Source: CAWKGV01 sp963849305 (GTDB taxonomy: Bacteria > Pseudomonadota > Alphaproteobacteria > Acetobacterales > Acetobacteraceae). From it: a stretch of DNA of 64,000 bases. The stretch lies in contig CAWKGV010000003.1 in the NCBI GenBank assembly GCA_963849305.1, positions 558,001-622,000 of the forward strand, read 5' to 3'. Shown here in pieces: positions 1 to 10,486 of this stretch. The notes beneath the pieces are model-generated. The model was not told the DNA's origin and ran no database searches. It saw only the letters and a list, made by a program, of their open reading frames with translations. Within the stretch, counting starts at the first letter, position 1. Each line of letters starts with the position of its first letter. Position numbers and translations under genes: made by a program.

Positions 1-639
1 GGGCCGAGGAGACCGCGGCGGCGCGCTCCAGTGTGCGCCACGCTTCGCCAAGCGTGCCGGGCGGGGGTGTTTCCATCGGCGGCACAACACCAATGAACGG
101 GATGGGCGCCAACTGCCACAGCAATGCCACGATAACGATCTGCATGGCGCCGCCGCCAATTACCAGCAGCGCGCGGAATGCGGCATGAGCCAAATCCGCA
201 GGGAACGTTGCCGCGATCACAAGTGCAACCGAACATTGCAGTAGCGCCCACCAACTCGCCGTGCCCAGCGCGTGAACAGCCCGAGCGCGAACCCCCATAA
301 TCCGGCCGTGGCCGCCTCCAGTCCGGGAACCCCGCTTGCCAGGGTGCCTACAGCGGCCGAGACGCCCATGCCCAGCGCGGCAAGGGCCATCGGAGCGACC
401 CGGACACGCGTGAGGTGCTGAAACGCGCCGAACCCAACGGACAAGGCGCCGCCCGAAGCGACGAGCGCGGTCAAGGTGTCCCCGGACCAGCGCCCAGCCG
501 TCAACACCAGGACCACGGCAGGCAGGCAATAAAGCGCCGCCACAGGGTGGAAAGCGGGCCAGTTGAACGCGACGGCATCATGCGCGGCGGCGCTCAGAAT
601 GCCAGGGATCGCCCGCTGCCGCTTGTCGTCTTGCACCAC
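1..639 (-). pseudogene. FUSC-family inner-membrane protein, frameshifted, partial at window edge
   Basis: Reading leftwards from a GTG at 639, the protein is hydrophobic with several membrane segments and resembles the N-terminal membrane half of FUSC/aromatic-acid-efflux-type proteins (FNWPAF, then alternating Ala/Leu/Val/Gly helices). That frame ends at 217, but from about position 270 leftwards a second frame continues the same kind of protein to the window edge (ALGTASWWALLQ, then a long helix containing AFRALLVIGGGAMQ). A single missing base near 271-273 would join the two frames seamlessly. It lies 46 bp downstream of pgpA on the same strand. It may be a genuine pseudogene or a consensus error; the rest of the gene lies outside the window. 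The transported substrate cannot be told. Confidence 0.6.
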
Positions 640-685
640 GCCCAGACGCGCCGGAGCGCCGCGAGTTGCAAGTTTCCGGAACGTC

Positions 686-1141
686 TCAGCCGAACACCTC
701 CGGCCAGCGTGTCCGGACCGCCCACAAGACTCCGGCGGATAGTGCTCCGGCGATCAGGTCGTCGCCCATGACGCCCGCGGGTCCGTGCTGGCGGTCGGCC
801 CAGCCGATCGGTCCGCGCTTGGTCACGTCGAGCAGGCGGAACACCGCGCAGGCGGCAACGAGACCAAGCGGCGTGGGGTGATCGAGCCCGGTGAGCGCGA
901 TCCACTGACCGGCCACTTCGTCGATCACGACCCAGCCCGGGTCGCCCTCGACCTGCCCGGCGCTCACCGCCCAGAGCCCGCCGAGGCTCGCGCCAAGGGC
1001 GGCGAGCGGCAGGGCCAGGGGGCCGGCCAGCATCAGTCCCGCACCCGTCAGCGCCGCCAGCATGGAGGCGATCGTGCCGGCGGCAACGGGAACATGCCCG
1101 CAGCCGAGCCCACTGGCGATCATCCTGGCTATCGCCCTCAC
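686..1141 (-). CDS. pgpA: Phosphatidylglycerophosphatase A
   Basis: About 151 residues, the normal PgpA length, starting at a GTG at 1141; an ATG six codons in (1123) is an alternative. The open frame runs further upstream to 1306, but that part overlaps slt and looks like shadow. PgpA removes the phosphate from phosphatidylglycerophosphate to give phosphatidylglycerol in the inner membrane. Family features seen: the N-terminal glycine-rich segment (IASGLGCGHVPVAAGTIASM), two hydrophobic helices, WVVIDEVAGQW, and the acidic LLDVTKRGPIGWAD stretch. It follows slt on the minus strand with a gap of about 90 bp. Confidence 0.88.
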   Translation of the reverse strand: MRAIARMIASGLGCGHVPVAAGTIASMLAALTGAGLMLAGPLALPLAALGASLGGLWAVSAGQVEGDPGWVVIDEVAGQWIALTGLDHPTPLGLVAACAVFRLLDVTKRGPIGWADRQHGPAGVMGDDLIAGALSAGVLWAVRTRWPEVFG

Positions 1142-1232
1142 GCGACCCGATCCAGGCACGGCAGGCGATCCACCTCGCCAGGCCAGTCGAGTGCCCGGAA
1201 TGTCAGCCCATCCCGAGCGGAGTGCCGATGTC

Positions 1233-3191
<1,959 letters not shown>

Positions 3192-3315
3192 GCGCCCTTC
3201 TAACCTGTCCAAACCGGCGCTGCCATTGACAACATATGGAATGCGCGGAAGATCGATTTCGGTGATTTAACACCATGAGCTGGGGGACCGAAGAGCCCCG
3301 CTCGGGAGGTTTGCC

Positions 3316-4635
3316 GTGAGTATCTCCGGGACAAGCGATCCTGGCGCGATCGAAGTTACTCGCGCTCAAATCGTTTATGCTTCCGTCGTGGCATTCCTCG
3401 CCTGGATGCTTTCGGTTTACGACTTTATCCTGTTTGGCATCCTTTTGCCCCTGATCGCGCGCGACTTCGGATGGTCCACGGAATTCAGCACCTTGGTCGC
3501 GACTTGGGTTTCGATCGGCACGTTCGTCGTCGCGATGGCGGTCGGGCCGATGGTCGATTACCTCGGCCGGCGGTCCGCGCTCGTGCTGACCACCGCGGGC
3601 GCGGCGATCAGCTCAGGGTTGGCGGCCCTGACTTTTAGCCCACTGTATCTCATTATCGTGCGCGCCCTCTCGGGCTTCGGCTATGCCGAGCAGGCGGTCA
3701 ACGCCACCTATCTCTCGGAGCTGTATCAAGCGAAGCACCGCGGCTTTCTCTATAGCCTGGTGCAAGGAGGCTGGCCGATCGGAGTGCTGTTCGCCTCCGG
3801 CGTTACGGCCGGGCTGCTGCCGTTGATCGGGTGGCGCGGGGTATTCGCGGTCGCGACCTTCCCGATCGTGCTGATAGCCATTCTGGCCACCAGGCTGCCG
3901 GAATCGCCCCGCTTCGGTGCGGTCAAGGAGGTACGCCGGTTGCAGCACCTCGGCCGCGCCGCCGAGGCTAGGACATATGGCCAGGCGCATGGCGTCGATA
4001 CCGACAAAACGCAGCATTTCAGCTATCTTCAGTTGTTCCTGTCCGACGAGCGTCGGCACACGATCTGGCTCGGCGTGTCCTTCCTGCTCAATTGGATCGC
4101 TATCGAGGTCTTCGTGGTGCTCGCGACCACGGTATTGACCGAGGCCAAGGGCGTATCGATGCACAACGCCTTGCTGTTCCTGATCGTCTCCAACGCGGTT
4201 TCGTATATCGGCTACATCGTGCATGGCTTCATCGGCGACCGGATCGGGCGGCGCGAGACCATCATGGGCGGGTGGATCCTGGCGGGCCTGGCGTTCGCGG
4301 CCATGATCCTCCTGGCCAGCGGCCCGGTCGCGGTGCTGGTCAGCTACATCATCGGCCTGTTCTTCATCATTGGGCCGTACTCGGCGCTGTTCAGCTATAT
4401 CGGCGAATCGTACCCTACGCGTTCGCGCGGTACCGGCACGGCGTTCATCAATGCGATGGGACCGATCGGCGCGATTATCGGTGCCGCATTGCTCACTTGG
4501 TTGCAGGCGATCGGCCTGTCGATCGGCGCGGCCGCCGTGCTGGGCGGAGCAGTGCCTTGCATTCTCTCGGGGCTCGCCCTGCTGGGCGCGCGCCAGATCG
4601 AGCCAGGTCAAACACTGGAGGCGATCGGCGTGTGA
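3316..4635 (+). CDS. MFS transporter, sugar-porter/aromatic-acid-symporter-like
   Basis: A 439-residue protein with about 12 membrane segments. The GTG at 3316 is preceded by a good ribosome site (GGGAGGT). MFS signature loops are visible: DYLGRRSALV between helices 2 and 3, PESPRF after helix 6, and a second motif A (GDRIGRRETIMGG) between helices 8 and 9. It is probably a proton-linked importer of a small organic substrate. It opens a plus-strand cassette with a CE4-type hydrolase, a CxxC protein, a CobW GTPase and an asparaginase-like enzyme, suggesting that it imports an imide or amide for them; that is inference. A perfect -35-like TTGACA lies at 3226-3231, with no convincing -10. Confidence 0.88.
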   Translation: MSISGTSDPGAIEVTRAQIVYASVVAFLAWMLSVYDFILFGILLPLIARDFGWSTEFSTLVATWVSIGTFVVAMAVGPMVDYLGRRSALVLTTAGAAISSGLAALTFSPLYLIIVRALSGFGYAEQAVNATYLSELYQAKHRGFLYSLVQGGWPIGVLFASGVTAGLLPLIGWRGVFAVATFPIVLIAILATRLPESPRFGAVKEVRRLQHLGRAAEARTYGQAHGVDTDKTQHFSYLQLFLSDERRHTIWLGVSFLLNWIAIEVFVVLATTVLTEAKGVSMHNALLFLIVSNAVSYIGYIVHGFIGDRIGRRETIMGGWILAGLAFAAMILLASGPVAVLVSYIIGLFFIIGPYSALFSYIGESYPTRSRGTGTAFINAMGPIGAIIGAALLTWLQAIGLSIGAAAVLGGAVPCILSGLALLGARQIEPGQTLEAIGV

Positions 4636-4690
4636 GCGCGCCGCAAAGAAGGTCGAGCAGCTAGAACCACGGCCAGGAGGACGTTCAACC

Positions 4691-5575
4691 ATGGCAAAGG
4701 AAATACTCTGCGCCTTCGGGGTGGATATCGATGCGGTCGCCGGTTGGCTTGGGTCGTATGGCGGCGAGGACTCGCCCTCAGACATCCAGCGCGGCGTGTT
4801 CGCGGGCGAGGTGGGCACGCCCCGGCTGCTCAAGCTGTTCGATAAGTACAAGATCAGGGCGAGCTGGTTCATCCCCGGCCACTCGATCGAGACCTTCCCC
4901 GAGCAGACCCGAATGATCGCCGAGGCAGGTCACGAAATAGGCGCGCACGGCTATTCGCACGAAAATCCGGTGGCGATGACGCGCCAGCAGGAAGAAGACG
5001 TGCTTAAGAAGTCGATCGAGCTGATCGAGAAGGTTTCGGGCAAGCGCCCGCGCGGCTACGTGGCGCCGTGGTGGGAGATGTCCAATTCCACCGCCGCCCT
5101 GCTGCTGCAGAACGGTTTCCGCTACGACCACAGCCAAGCTTATCACGATTTTCTGCCGTTCTACGCCCGGGTCGGCGACAAATGGACTAAGATCGACTAT
5201 TCCAGGAACGCGGCGGACTGGATGCACCCGCTGGAGCGCGGCAAGGAAGTTGATCTGGTGGAGATCGGCGCCAACTGGTACGTCGATGACCTGCCGCCGA
5301 TGATGTTCATCAAGAAGGCGCCCAACAGCCATGGCTTCGTCAATCCACGCCACCTGGAGGAGATGTGGCGGGATGAATTCGACTGGGTGTATCGCGAGAT
5401 GGAGTACGGCATCTACCCCATTACCATCCATCCCGACGTAAGCGGCAGGCCCCAAGTGCTGCTAATGCTCGAGCGGCTGATCGGGCACATCAATGCCCAT
5501 GAAGGGGTGCGCTGGATGACGATGGAGCAAATCGCCGAGGATTTTCGCAAGCGTCAGCCGTTCAGGGAACGGTAA
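4691..5575 (+). CDS. CE4-family hydrolase, HpPgdA / cyclic-imide-hydrolase type
   Basis: 294 residues from an ATG at 4691 with AGGAGG 10 bp upstream; the open frame extends further 5' only as a shadow of the transporter gene. The NodB-type metal site is clear: Asp14 in CAFGVDIDAV, then His86 and His90 in HEIGAHGYSHENP. These positions match those known for Helicobacter PgdA. Other conserved parts are WFIPGHSIETFP and RGYVAPWWEMS. This subfamily lacks a signal peptide and includes both the Helicobacter peptidoglycan deacetylase and cytoplasmic cyclic imide hydrolases. With an importer upstream and an asparaginase-like enzyme downstream, cyclic imide or amide hydrolysis is more likely than cell-wall deacetylation. 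Confidence 0.85.
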   Translation: MAKEILCAFGVDIDAVAGWLGSYGGEDSPSDIQRGVFAGEVGTPRLLKLFDKYKIRASWFIPGHSIETFPEQTRMIAEAGHEIGAHGYSHENPVAMTRQQEEDVLKKSIELIEKVSGKRPRGYVAPWWEMSNSTAALLLQNGFRYDHSQAYHDFLPFYARVGDKWTKIDYSRNAADWMHPLERGKEVDLVEIGANWYVDDLPPMMFIKKAPNSHGFVNPRHLEEMWRDEFDWVYREMEYGIYPITIHPDVSGRPQVLLMLERLIGHINAHEGVRWMTMEQIAEDFRKRQPFRER

Positions 5576-5661
5576 GCCAGACGTCGGTCCCCGGTTGATG
5601 CGGGCTTGACCCGCGTATCAACCATATCGGTAGGATGATTGCCGATGGAGCAAGGGCGAGA

Positions 5662-5997
5662 ATGTGCGTGCTATGCGCTCAGCTATTCACCGACATCCAT
5701 TGGTCCGAGCGGCAGCTCGATCCGGAGCTTATCAGCCAAGGCGCAGGTGAGGCGATGAGGCGGCGCAGCCGGCTCGTGCGCACGAATCTGGTCGGCAGGG
5801 TGCTTGCGCATCACGGGCTCGACCTCAGCGATGATTGGAGCGCCACGAACTATATCGTTTCCAATCGCAAGGGCGTCAGTCAGGTCGTCTCCAACCTGGC
5901 GGAGCTTTGGCAGGCATCGGAGCGGATGACCGGCCAGTCGATGGACCCGCTTGATGACGCCTTGCTCGCGCGGCTCCATGAGCGAGGCGCGGGGTGA
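5662..5997 (+). CDS. Small conserved CxxC protein next to CobW GTPase
   Basis: About 111 residues. I chose the ATG at 5662, giving MCVLCAQLFTDIHWSE, over the in-frame ATG at 5635 because the CVLC motif then stands at the very N terminus. The N-terminal CxxC and nearby HW could form a metal site. The rest is helical and charged, with a conserved-looking SNRKGVSQVVSNLAELW segment. Its stop overlaps the GTG start of the CobW gene (GTGA), so the two are probably translationally coupled. I do not recognise a characterised family; a metal-binding partner or client of the GTPase is a reasonable guess and no more. Confidence 0.7.
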   Translation: MCVLCAQLFTDIHWSERQLDPELISQGAGEAMRRRSRLVRTNLVGRVLAHHGLDLSDDWSATNYIVSNRKGVSQVVSNLAELWQASERMTGQSMDPLDDALLARLHERGAG

Positions 5998-7013
5998 GCC
6001 TACCGGCAGACAAGCCGAACGGCCGCCGTGCCGTCACCATCCTGTCGGGCTTTCTCGGCAGCGGCAAAACCACGCTGCTGCGGCGCTATCTCCGCGAATG
6101 TACGGCCGCGGAAGTAGCCGTGCTGATCAATGAATATGGAGCGGTCGGTGTTGACCATCATTTGCTCCGGATGGTCGAGGAGCGCGCCGTGCTGCTCCAG
6201 GGAGGATGCGTCTGTTGCACGCGCCGCGCAGATCTCGTCACCGAACTGCGGGATTTGCTGGACCTGGACCAAAGCGGCAGCCGGAAAGCCTGGCATTCGC
6301 CCTTGGGGCAGGTGGTGATCGAGACCAGCGGGCTCGCGGACCCCGTGCCGATCCTATTCACTCTGGCGACCGATCCGGTCCTGCGACACCATTTCGACGC
6401 CCCGTCCGTGATCGTGACGCTCGACGCAGTCACTGCGACCGATCAAATCGCGCGTCACCCCGAAGTCAGGAAGCAGATCGTCGCGGCGGACCACGTGGTG
6501 ATTACCAAGCCCGATCTGGCGGCGCCAGGGCAGGTGGAGGCATGCCGGCGGCAGGCAATGCAGTTTAATCCAACTGCGGAGATCACCGTCTCCTGCCTCG
6601 GCGAGGGCTATGCCGCGCTCGCGCCGTCTGGCCGACGAAGAGCGTCGCCAAAAGACTTCGCTCTGACCGAGCAGCCGCATCCGGAGGTGCGGTCGATCGC
6701 GCTGACGTTCAGCGACCCGCTCGGCTGGCCCGCGTTCAGCGTCTGGCTGAGCATGCTGCTCCACGCGCGCGGGCCGGACGTGCTCCGCATCAAGGGGCTT
6801 CTGGACATCGGCGACGCCGGGCCGGTGCTGCTGAACGTCGCGCAGCATGTGGTCCATCCGCCCGAGCATTTGGCCACCTGGCCGCCGGGCGAGGCGCGTT
6901 CTTATTTGGTATTCATCACTCGCGAGATCGACCCCGAGCGCATCGCCGTCTCGCTCCAATCGTTCCAACGAGCGGGAGGCCGGGCGGGTCTGCGCGTGAC
7001 GCCCATCGCGTGA
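5994..7013 (+). CDS. CobW/COG0523-family GTPase, putative metallochaperone
   Basis: 339 residues. The GTPase core is plain: Walker A GFLGSGKTT (residues 19-27), the metal-binding CxCC in GGCVCC (Cys72, Cys74, Cys75), IETSGLADP, and TKPD where the guanine-specificity NKxD is usual. The C-terminal CobW domain follows, with RIKGLLDIGD and QHVVHPPEHLATWP. Family members load Zn, Co or Fe into target metalloenzymes. Here the neighbours are a metal-dependent CE4 hydrolase and a CxxC protein, so local metal delivery is the obvious inference. The GTG start overlaps the preceding stop codon. Confidence 0.9.
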   Translation: MSLPADKPNGRRAVTILSGFLGSGKTTLLRRYLRECTAAEVAVLINEYGAVGVDHHLLRMVEERAVLLQGGCVCCTRRADLVTELRDLLDLDQSGSRKAWHSPLGQVVIETSGLADPVPILFTLATDPVLRHHFDAPSVIVTLDAVTATDQIARHPEVRKQIVAADHVVITKPDLAAPGQVEACRRQAMQFNPTAEITVSCLGEGYAALAPSGRRRASPKDFALTEQPHPEVRSIALTFSDPLGWPAFSVWLSMLLHARGPDVLRIKGLLDIGDAGPVLLNVAQHVVHPPEHLATWPPGEARSYLVFITREIDPERIAVSLQSFQRAGGRAGLRVTPIA

Positions 7014-7036
7014 GGCGGGCGGAGGAGGAGCAAGCC

Positions 7037-8071
7037 ATGCCGGATCGCCCACGGATCGCCGTGTTCTCGACCGGCGGCACGATCGCGGCGGTGCGTGCGG
7101 GCGAGGCGGCGGCGACCCCCGGACTTTCGGCTGAGGATCTGGTCGGCGCGGTGCCACAGCTTGCCGGCATCGCCGAGGTCGCGGCGATCCCGTTCAGCCA
7201 GACCGCATCTTCCGAGCTAACAATCTCGGACATGATGGCGCTCGCGCGCCAAATCGACCAAGCCGTTGCGGACGGCGCGCGCGGCGCCGTCGTGACGCAG
7301 GGAACGGATACGCTCGAGGAGACTTCGTTCGTCCTCGACCTGCTATGGGGCCGACCGGAGCCGGTCGTCATCACCGGGGCGATGCGCAACCCCTCGCTTC
7401 CGGGCGCCGACGGACCGGCCAACCTGCTGGCGTCGGTGCTGGTCGCGGCTGACCCCTTGGCCCGAAATCTCGGTTGCTTGGTGGTATTCAACGACGAGGT
7501 GCATCTGCCGCTTTTCGTGCGCAAGACGCACACCGCCAATCCGGCGACCTTCCGCTCGCCACTCACCGGCCCGATCGGCTGGGTCGCCGAGAATCGTGCC
7601 CGCATCGCGCTGCGCCCGGCAGTGCGCCACCACATCGGGGTGCCGGCCCCACCGGATGTCGTTCCGGCTGTCGCGCTGACGAAGGTCGTGCTCGGCGACG
7701 ACGGCCGGCTGCTCGGCGCCATTGGCGAGCTGGGCTATCAGGGGCTGGTGGTGGAGGCGACCGGCGGCGGGCATGTGCCGAGGGCGATGGTAGGGCCGCT
7801 CTCCTGCCTGATCCGGAACATGCCTGTCGTGCTCGCCTCGCGCACTGGCACGGGCGAGCTGCTACGAGCCACGTATGGTTTTCCTGGCTCGGAAACCGAC
7901 CTCCTGGGCAGGGGGTTGATTCATGCCGGCATTCTGGACGGGCTTAAGGCGCGGCTGCTGCTCACGCTCCTGCTGATCGCGGGGGCCGATCGCGAGCGCA
8001 TCGCCGCCGCCTTCGCGGCCATAGGCGTCCCCGGCAGCCATCCGGCTGTTCACATCTCTGCCTCACCCTAA
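7037..8071 (+). CDS. L-asparaginase/glutaminase-family amidohydrolase
   Basis: 344 residues, started at the ATG at 7037 because a strong purine-rich ribosome site (GGAGGAGGAG) precedes it; an upstream GTG at 7010 would only add a linker. The catalytic triads of type I/II asparaginases are intact: Thr12 in STGGTIA, Thr90-Asp91 in VTQGTDTLEE, and Lys163 in FVRKTHT. No signal peptide is seen, so it acts in the cytoplasm. It hydrolyses a terminal carboxamide to acid plus ammonia; the substrate may be asparagine or a related half-amide made by the CE4 enzyme of the same cassette (inference). It is the last gene of the 3.3-8.1 kb unit. Confidence 0.87.
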   Translation: MPDRPRIAVFSTGGTIAAVRAGEAAATPGLSAEDLVGAVPQLAGIAEVAAIPFSQTASSELTISDMMALARQIDQAVADGARGAVVTQGTDTLEETSFVLDLLWGRPEPVVITGAMRNPSLPGADGPANLLASVLVAADPLARNLGCLVVFNDEVHLPLFVRKTHTANPATFRSPLTGPIGWVAENRARIALRPAVRHHIGVPAPPDVVPAVALTKVVLGDDGRLLGAIGELGYQGLVVEATGGGHVPRAMVGPLSCLIRNMPVVLASRTGTGELLRATYGFPGSETDLLGRGLIHAGILDGLKARLLLTLLLIAGADRERIAAAFAAIGVPGSHPAVHISASP

Positions 8072-8172
8072 CGGATTGCCTGACGAAGCTCGCGGCCTTG
8101 CGATTGCTCTCACGCGCGCCTAGCGTTGACGGTCAGGGGAGTGCCGCGCCGTCACGGCGCCGGGAGGACTAG

Positions 8173-9051
8173 ATGTTCAAGGGATCGCTCGTCGCTCTGA
8201 TCACGCCGATGCGTCAGGACGGCTCGATCGACGAAAATGCTTATGCCAAGTTCGTGGACTGGCAGATCAACGAGGGCACCAGCGCCGTCGTGCCGGTCGG
8301 CACGACCGGCAAGTCGCCAACATTGAACCATGCCGAGCACAAGCGCGCGGTGGCGATCGCGATCGAGGTGGCGAAGGGCCGGGTGCCGGTGATCGCGGGC
8401 ACCGGTTCGAACAGCACCGAGGAAGCGGTCGATCTCACTCGGCACGCCAAGGAGGCGGGGGCGGACGCGGCGCTGATCGTCACTCCCTACTACAACAAGC
8501 CGACTCAGGAAGGGCTTTACTTGCATTTCAAGGCGATTGCGACCGCGGTCGATTTGCCGATCATTATCTACAACATTCCGCCGCGCAGCGTCGTCGATAT
8601 GAGCGTCGAAACGATGGCGCGGCTGGCCAGACATCGGAACATCATCGGCGTGAAGGACGCGACCGCCAACCTTGCCCGCCCGCTGCATACTAGGCGAGCT
8701 TGCGGCGCAGGGTTCTGCCAGCTTTCGGGGGAAGACCACACGGCGGTCGCCTTTCTCGCCGCGGGTGGGGACGGCTGCATAAGCGTCACCGCCAACGTGG
8801 CCCCACGTCTGTGCAGCGAGATGCACGCCGCCTGGCAGGAGGGGAGGGTTCTCGACGCGATCGCGATCCAGGACCGGCTGGTGCCCCTGCACGACGCCCT
8901 GTTCGCCGAGACCAGCCCGGGGCCGGTGAAATACGCGGCCAGCCTGCTCGGCAAGGCCTCGGAGTTCTGCCGCCTTCCGCTCGCCCCGCCGGCCGAGCCC
9001 ACGCGCCTACGAGTGCGTACCGCGATGACCGAGGTTGGGCTGTTGAACTGA
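8173..9051 (+). CDS. dapA: 4-hydroxy-tetrahydrodipicolinate synthase
   Basis: 292 residues, the standard length, with GGGAGGAC before the ATG. It condenses pyruvate with aspartate semialdehyde, the first committed step to diaminopimelate and lysine. The numbering matches E. coli: Thr44-Thr45, Tyr107, Tyr133 (IIIYNIPPR), Arg138, and the Schiff-base Lys161 (GVKDAT). One oddity is Lys47 in GTTGKSPTL, where most homologues have Glu (GTTGES). smpB follows 30 bp downstream on the same strand. Confidence 0.95.
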   Translation: MFKGSLVALITPMRQDGSIDENAYAKFVDWQINEGTSAVVPVGTTGKSPTLNHAEHKRAVAIAIEVAKGRVPVIAGTGSNSTEEAVDLTRHAKEAGADAALIVTPYYNKPTQEGLYLHFKAIATAVDLPIIIYNIPPRSVVDMSVETMARLARHRNIIGVKDATANLARPLHTRRACGAGFCQLSGEDHTAVAFLAAGGDGCISVTANVAPRLCSEMHAAWQEGRVLDAIAIQDRLVPLHDALFAETSPGPVKYAASLLGKASEFCRLPLAPPAEPTRLRVRTAMTEVGLLN

Positions 9052-9081
9052 GGCTCGGCGCGGACCACCATCAGGAGCCGG

Positions 9082-9567
9082 ATGGCAGACGCGAAGAACA
9101 AGAAGGGCCTGATCGCGCACGGCATCGTGGCGCAGAACCGCAAGGCGCGGTTCGACTACACCATCAAGGACACGGTTGAGGCCGGGCTCGTGCTGCTTGG
9201 GCCAGAGGTCAAAAGCCTCCGGCACGGACGGGCCACTCTGTCGGAGGCATGGGCCGGCGAGCGCGAGGGGGAGATGTGGCTGTTCAACGCCTATATCCCG
9301 GAATATCAGGGCGGCGTGCTCTCCCGCTTCGAGCCGCGCGCGCCGCGCAAGCTGCTGCTGAAGCGCAAGCAGATCCGCTCACTCGCCGGCGCGATTTCGC
9401 GGGAAGGCATCACACTCGTGCCGCTGCAAATCCATTTCAATGATCGCGGGCGTGCCAAGGTGCTGCTCGGCCTCGGCGAAGGGCGCAAGAAAGCCGACAA
9501 GCGCGCCGCCGTCGCCGCCCGCGACTGGCAGCGCGATAAGGCCCGGCTGATGCGGGCGAGGGGGTAG
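9082..9567 (+). CDS. smpB: SsrA-binding protein SmpB
   Basis: 161 residues. SmpB binds tmRNA and brings it to stalled ribosomes for trans-translation. Family signatures are intact: the oligonucleotide-binding barrel with VAQNRKARFDY, GLVLLGPEVKSLR, NAYIPEY, and the basic C-terminal tail (GEGRKKADKR, ARDWQRDKARLMR) that mimics codon-anticodon pairing. A ribosome site (CAGGAG) lies 9 bp before the ATG. It follows dapA, a common arrangement in Rhodospirillales as I recall it. The tmRNA gene itself is not in this window. Confidence 0.95.
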   Translation: MADAKNKKGLIAHGIVAQNRKARFDYTIKDTVEAGLVLLGPEVKSLRHGRATLSEAWAGEREGEMWLFNAYIPEYQGGVLSRFEPRAPRKLLLKRKQIRSLAGAISREGITLVPLQIHFNDRGRAKVLLGLGEGRKKADKRAAVAARDWQRDKARLMRARG

Positions 9568-9571
9568 CGCT

Positions 9572-10240
9572 GTGGACGAGAAAGGGCCGGAGCTGCTTGG
9601 TCGGATCCGGAACAAACTGATCGACGCTAAGCAGGACTGGGCACGGGAGGGACGGTTGCTGACCGGCACGACCGCCGATCCCGCCTACGAGCGCCTGCCG
9701 CCCGGCCAGCTCTTGGTTCAAGACTGGCCCGTGCTCGACCTCGGCGTGCAACCGAACGTGACCGCGCAGAAATTCCGCCTCGATGTGGACGGCGCGGTGG
9801 CACATCCGCTGAGCCTGCGGCTCGACGAGTTCATGGCGTTGCCCCAGGCCGAGAGCGTCAGCGATATTCACTGCGTCACACAGTGGTCGCGTTACGACAA
9901 TCGCTGGCGCGGGGTTCCGGCATCGGCGTTGCTTGCGATGGTGCGGCCGAAGGACGAGGCGCGGTATGTCATCCTGCACTCGTACGATGGCTACACCACC
10001 AATATCCGACTCGAACAGTTCGATCAGCCGGATGCGTTCGTCGCCCATTCGTGGAACGGCGCTCCGATCCCGCGCCAGCACGGCGGGCCGGCGCGCGCGG
10101 TGATCCCGCGACTCTATTTCTGGAAATCGGCGAAATGGGTCCGGCGGATCGAGATCAGTATCTCCGACCGTCCCGGCTTCTGGGAGCAGCGCGGCTACCA
10201 CAACAACGGCGATCCCTGGGCCGAGGAGCGTTACGGCTAA
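9572..10240 (+). CDS. Sulfite-oxidase-like molybdopterin oxidoreductase
   Basis: 222 residues from a GTG at 9572, five bases after the smpB stop. It belongs to the SUOX/YedY molybdopterin fold: the Mo-ligating cysteine is Cys101 in DIHCVTQWSRYDN, followed by WRGVPASALL, HSYDGYTTN, and the C-terminal KSAKWVRRIEI. There is no twin-arginine signal, so this looks like the short cytoplasmic type. It lacks the dimerisation domain of true sulfite oxidases. The physiological substrate is unknown. moeA and moaC, needed for its cofactor, are also in this window, though far away. Confidence 0.85.
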   Translation: MDEKGPELLGRIRNKLIDAKQDWAREGRLLTGTTADPAYERLPPGQLLVQDWPVLDLGVQPNVTAQKFRLDVDGAVAHPLSLRLDEFMALPQAESVSDIHCVTQWSRYDNRWRGVPASALLAMVRPKDEARYVILHSYDGYTTNIRLEQFDQPDAFVAHSWNGAPIPRQHGGPARAVIPRLYFWKSAKWVRRIEISISDRPGFWEQRGYHNNGDPWAEERYG

Positions 10241-10486
10241 GCCGGGCGGCGCTGCACACGCTTGGATTACTTTTGATCCATCTCCGCCACGCTCCGCTGG
10301 TCGGCCCGTTAGGGCGGTACGCGGGAGAGGCGTCCAACCATGTCCCGATCGTGGCGGCTGTTCAGCACAGCCCGCGCAAGATCCTGCCCGCACCACTGCA
10401 GCCAGGCGTTCTTCGGCCGGCGAGTGTCGCCGTCGATAGTCGCGGCAATCAGGTTGGACAATGAGTTTACATGGAGATGAGCGAGC

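Noticed and set aside
3226..3254. TTGACA as a promoter of the MFS cassette
   Set aside because: The -35 is perfect but no acceptable -10 stands at 16-18 bp, so it is mentioned only with the gene.
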